A DNA stretch of 43,076 nucleotides from Candidatus Aegiribacteria sp. (GTDB lineage Bacteria > Fermentibacterota > Fermentibacteria > Fermentibacterales > JCC-6): positions 1-43,076 of the forward strand of contig JAUWMQ010000008.1 in assembly GCA_030613065.1 (NCBI GenBank), in the 5' to 3' direction. A program made the translations under genes and the position numbers. Below, piece after piece: positions 41,812 to 43,076 of the stretch. Each line of letters begins with the position of its first letter. The stretch's first letter is position 1. The notes under the pieces were generated by a model. That model saw only the letters and a program-made list of their open reading frames with translations. It had not been told where the DNA came from and ran no database searches.

Positions 41812-42491
41812 TCAATAGACCCCGGGAGAAGGATTGCGAATGAGCATCTGTCTCCGCCGGAGCATACAGTATCAAGTATTTCCACACTGACAGGTCTTTC
41901 AAGAATAGTTTCCCATATCCACCGATAGAATCCGGCACCGCAATGGCAGTACTCGACCGGAATCAGAACATTCGCAGCCACAGCACTACTGACTTGTGAA
42001 CAATGGCAGTAAAGTTCTCTCTGCCTTCCATGATCGCTCTCACTCATGTATTGTCTCAGGTTTCCGCTTTTCGGGATCTTTGTGACAAGAATCCGGTTGC
42101 CTTGCCTTTTTCCGGCAACACCCCATCCTTGATCCAGAATCCAGTCAACGATCTCCTGTTCAAAGAGCATACCTTCCCGAAGAGAATCCTCAAGTTGCAA
42201 ACTGAGTTCAGAGATGGCATCATCAATACTTCCATTTTTCAGGTAGGCTTTTCTTGCCTGAAAAAGCTTGCCCGTTGGGTATCGGCAGGCGCAGCTGGAA
42301 AGGATCTCAGCTGTCTGAGCAGAAGTCAGATGTATTTCCATTCGCTTGAGTACTTCACGAATCCACGAGGCCTCTTCACCGGTCTCAGAAGATTCAAACC
42401 TATCCATATCCGACAATATCACCCCAAGGATATCTTTCCCACAAACCCTCTCAAGATTGCAAGAGAGCTTGTCTCTCCAGTTGTTGTTCAT
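41808..42491 (-). CDS. V4R/DUF6144-like cysteine-rich protein
   Basis: 227 residues from the ATG at 42491, which follows GGAGG by 5 nt; the 62 extra residues in the ORF track read through the upstream intergenic region. The first half is helical ('LERVCGKDILGVILSDMDRF', 'ILSSCACRYPTGKLFQARKAYLKNGSIDDAI'). The second half carries 'LYCHCSQVSS', 'VEYCHCGAGFYRWIWETILERPVSVEILDTVCSGGDRCSFAILL', the pattern of 4-vinyl-reductase/DUF6144 domains, with Cys residues placed to bind a metal or small ligand. It is co-transcribed with and overlaps padR, so it may sense or modify the PadR ligand. Family assignment from memory. Confidence 0.75.
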   Translation of the reverse strand: MNNNWRDKLSCNLERVCGKDILGVILSDMDRFESSETGEEASWIREVLKRMEIHLTSAQTAEILSSCACRYPTGKLFQARKAYLKNGSIDDAISELSLQLEDSLREGMLFEQEIVDWILDQGWGVAGKRQGNRILVTKIPKSGNLRQYMSESDHGRQRELYCHCSQVSSAVAANVLIPVEYCHCGAGFYRWIWETILERPVSVEILDTVCSGGDRCSFAILLPGSIE

Positions 42492-42534
42492 CTGGGCCTC
42501 CTTCCGGGTACCTGCTTCAGCGAATACCTGCAAA

Positions 42535-42955
42535 TCAGTTGGCTGAACTGGTTTCCTCACCAGAGTCTTTAATTGATATCGAAGTGGGTAAACAATAACC
42601 CTGGTTAACTGGCAGGTCAAAAGCCTCTGAATCATCGGCCTTTGAACAGCCTTCCATCGGGACTGCAAGACCGGCAAAGATGAATATCATTCCTGCGATT
42701 GCACTCCACTCCAGGCTTTCTCCAAGCACCAGCACACCGAGGAGAACTGCGTTAAGTGGAATAAGAAAAGTAACCAGCAGAAGATTTGTAGGACCTGTGA
42801 GAACCAGAGTCTGAAAGTAGAAGACATAAGTCAGTACTGAGGAGGGTTAATCCTGTTAAAGCTGCGAGTGTCACACCTCCGGGCTGGAGTGAGAAAGGAT
42901 CCTCAAGCAGGAAGACGAATGGGCTGCTTTGCGAGCAGGTCACGGGATTGTGGAA
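42535..42955 (-). pseudogene. EamA-family transporter, truncated and frameshifted
   Basis: The C-terminal half of a DMT/EamA drug/metabolite transporter is readable in two frames. One gives 'PFVFLLEDPFSLQPGGV' and 'ALTGLTLLST'; the next, after a one-base shift near 42840, gives 'VLTYVFYFQTLVLTGPTNLLL', 'PLNAVLLGVLVLGESLEWSAIAGMIFIFAGLAV' and a hydrophilic tail. The first half (the N-terminal EamA repeat) is replaced by the intron-like sequence at the window end. The frameshift could be a sequencing error; the truncation looks real within the window. It sits 43 bp upstream of the DUF6144-like gene in the same direction. Confidence 0.8.
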
Positions 42956-42967
42956 AATCCACTGTCC

Positions 42968-43076
42968 TTGCGCGCCCTGGAAAAGCGCGGCGTATCTTTC
43001 GGGGTGAAAGTCCCCGCCGGGTAAGGGTTGGCCACCCGCCCGTATCGAGTCTTGCGTCCATGGCGGAGTTATCAAA
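42968..43076 (+). mobile_element. Probable group II intron 5' end (continues beyond window)
   Basis: A sharp change to GC-rich sequence. 'GGGGTGAAAGTCCCCGCCGG' and 'CGAGTCTTGCGT' are blocks seen in domain I of many bacterial group II introns. The proposed 5' end TTGCG departs by one base from the GTGCG consensus, so the boundary is uncertain. The antisense ORF 42752-43075 ('LPGGDFHPERYAALF') is the kind of spurious protein such introns yield. It lies antisense to and interrupts the EamA gene, and differs in sequence from the intron fragment at 489-885. Confidence 0.5.

Noticed and set aside
41119-42572. Plus-strand ORFs 41119-41493 and 42003-42572
   Set aside because: Antisense shadows of padR and the DUF6144-like gene, both with clear family motifs and overlapping starts and stops.

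Overview
The window reads as a chromosomal segment of a Gram-negative bacterium of moderate GC content. Lipoproteins, a TolC/MFP/RND efflux operon, secreted proteins with FlgD/Por-type C-terminal sorting tails, a gingipain-like C25 peptidase and a selenocysteine tRNA are all present. Together they suggest an uncultured FCB-type lineage (Fermentibacteria/Eisenbacteria-like). That placement is inference from gene content; no rRNA or marker phylogeny was possible. Start codons set by Shine-Dalgarno spacing are often TTG or GTG, so several ORF-track starts are revised here.

Layout. 1-1000: the end of a secreted protein gene, its terminator, a truncated group II intron inserted directly behind that terminator, and a scrap of an IS1182-like transposase. 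1-7 kb: a DUF3160 lipoprotein, a YitT membrane protein, a small lipoprotein, TatD nuclease, TcdA tRNA-modifying enzyme and tRNA-Sec(UCA). 7-15.2 kb: a secreted protein, glycogen phosphorylase, a C25 peptidase and a VIT/vWA protein. 15.2-16.8 kb: an AT-richer patch with a ParD-like/RelE toxin-antitoxin pair and a NIF3 protein. 16.9-21.3 kb: a hexapeptide acyltransferase, then lepA, a Mut7-C protein and hemW as one operon, then tRNA-Arg(CCU). 21.4-23.3 kb: a hipBA module between 35-bp direct repeats. 23.5-30 kb: small proteins, a zinc alcohol dehydrogenase, an overlapping asparagine synthetase/GCS2-ligase pair, a PH-like protein and a conserved hypothetical. 30.1-36.2 kb: tetR-tolC-MFP-RND with a probable TetR operator in the promoter. 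36.4-43 kb: a glycosyltransferase-like/metallo-beta-lactamase fusion, a DJ-1/propeller secreted protein, and a PadR regulator with a V4R-like protein and a broken EamA transporter. The window ends in what looks like a second group II intron fragment.

Most interesting points: (i) the fusion gene and the DJ-1/propeller gene share a nearly identical palindromic promoter element beside a padR gene, suggesting a small undescribed regulon; (ii) hemW has no ATG/GTG/TTG start before its radical-SAM motif and lies in the same frame as the upstream Mut7-C gene across a single UGA, in a genome that has tRNA-Sec; (iii) hipBA sits between direct repeats that resemble tRNA 3' ends; (iv) asparagine synthetase is translationally coupled to a short glutamate-cysteine-ligase-type enzyme; (v) two unrelated secreted proteins share a C-terminal LQxxTWGxIK tail.
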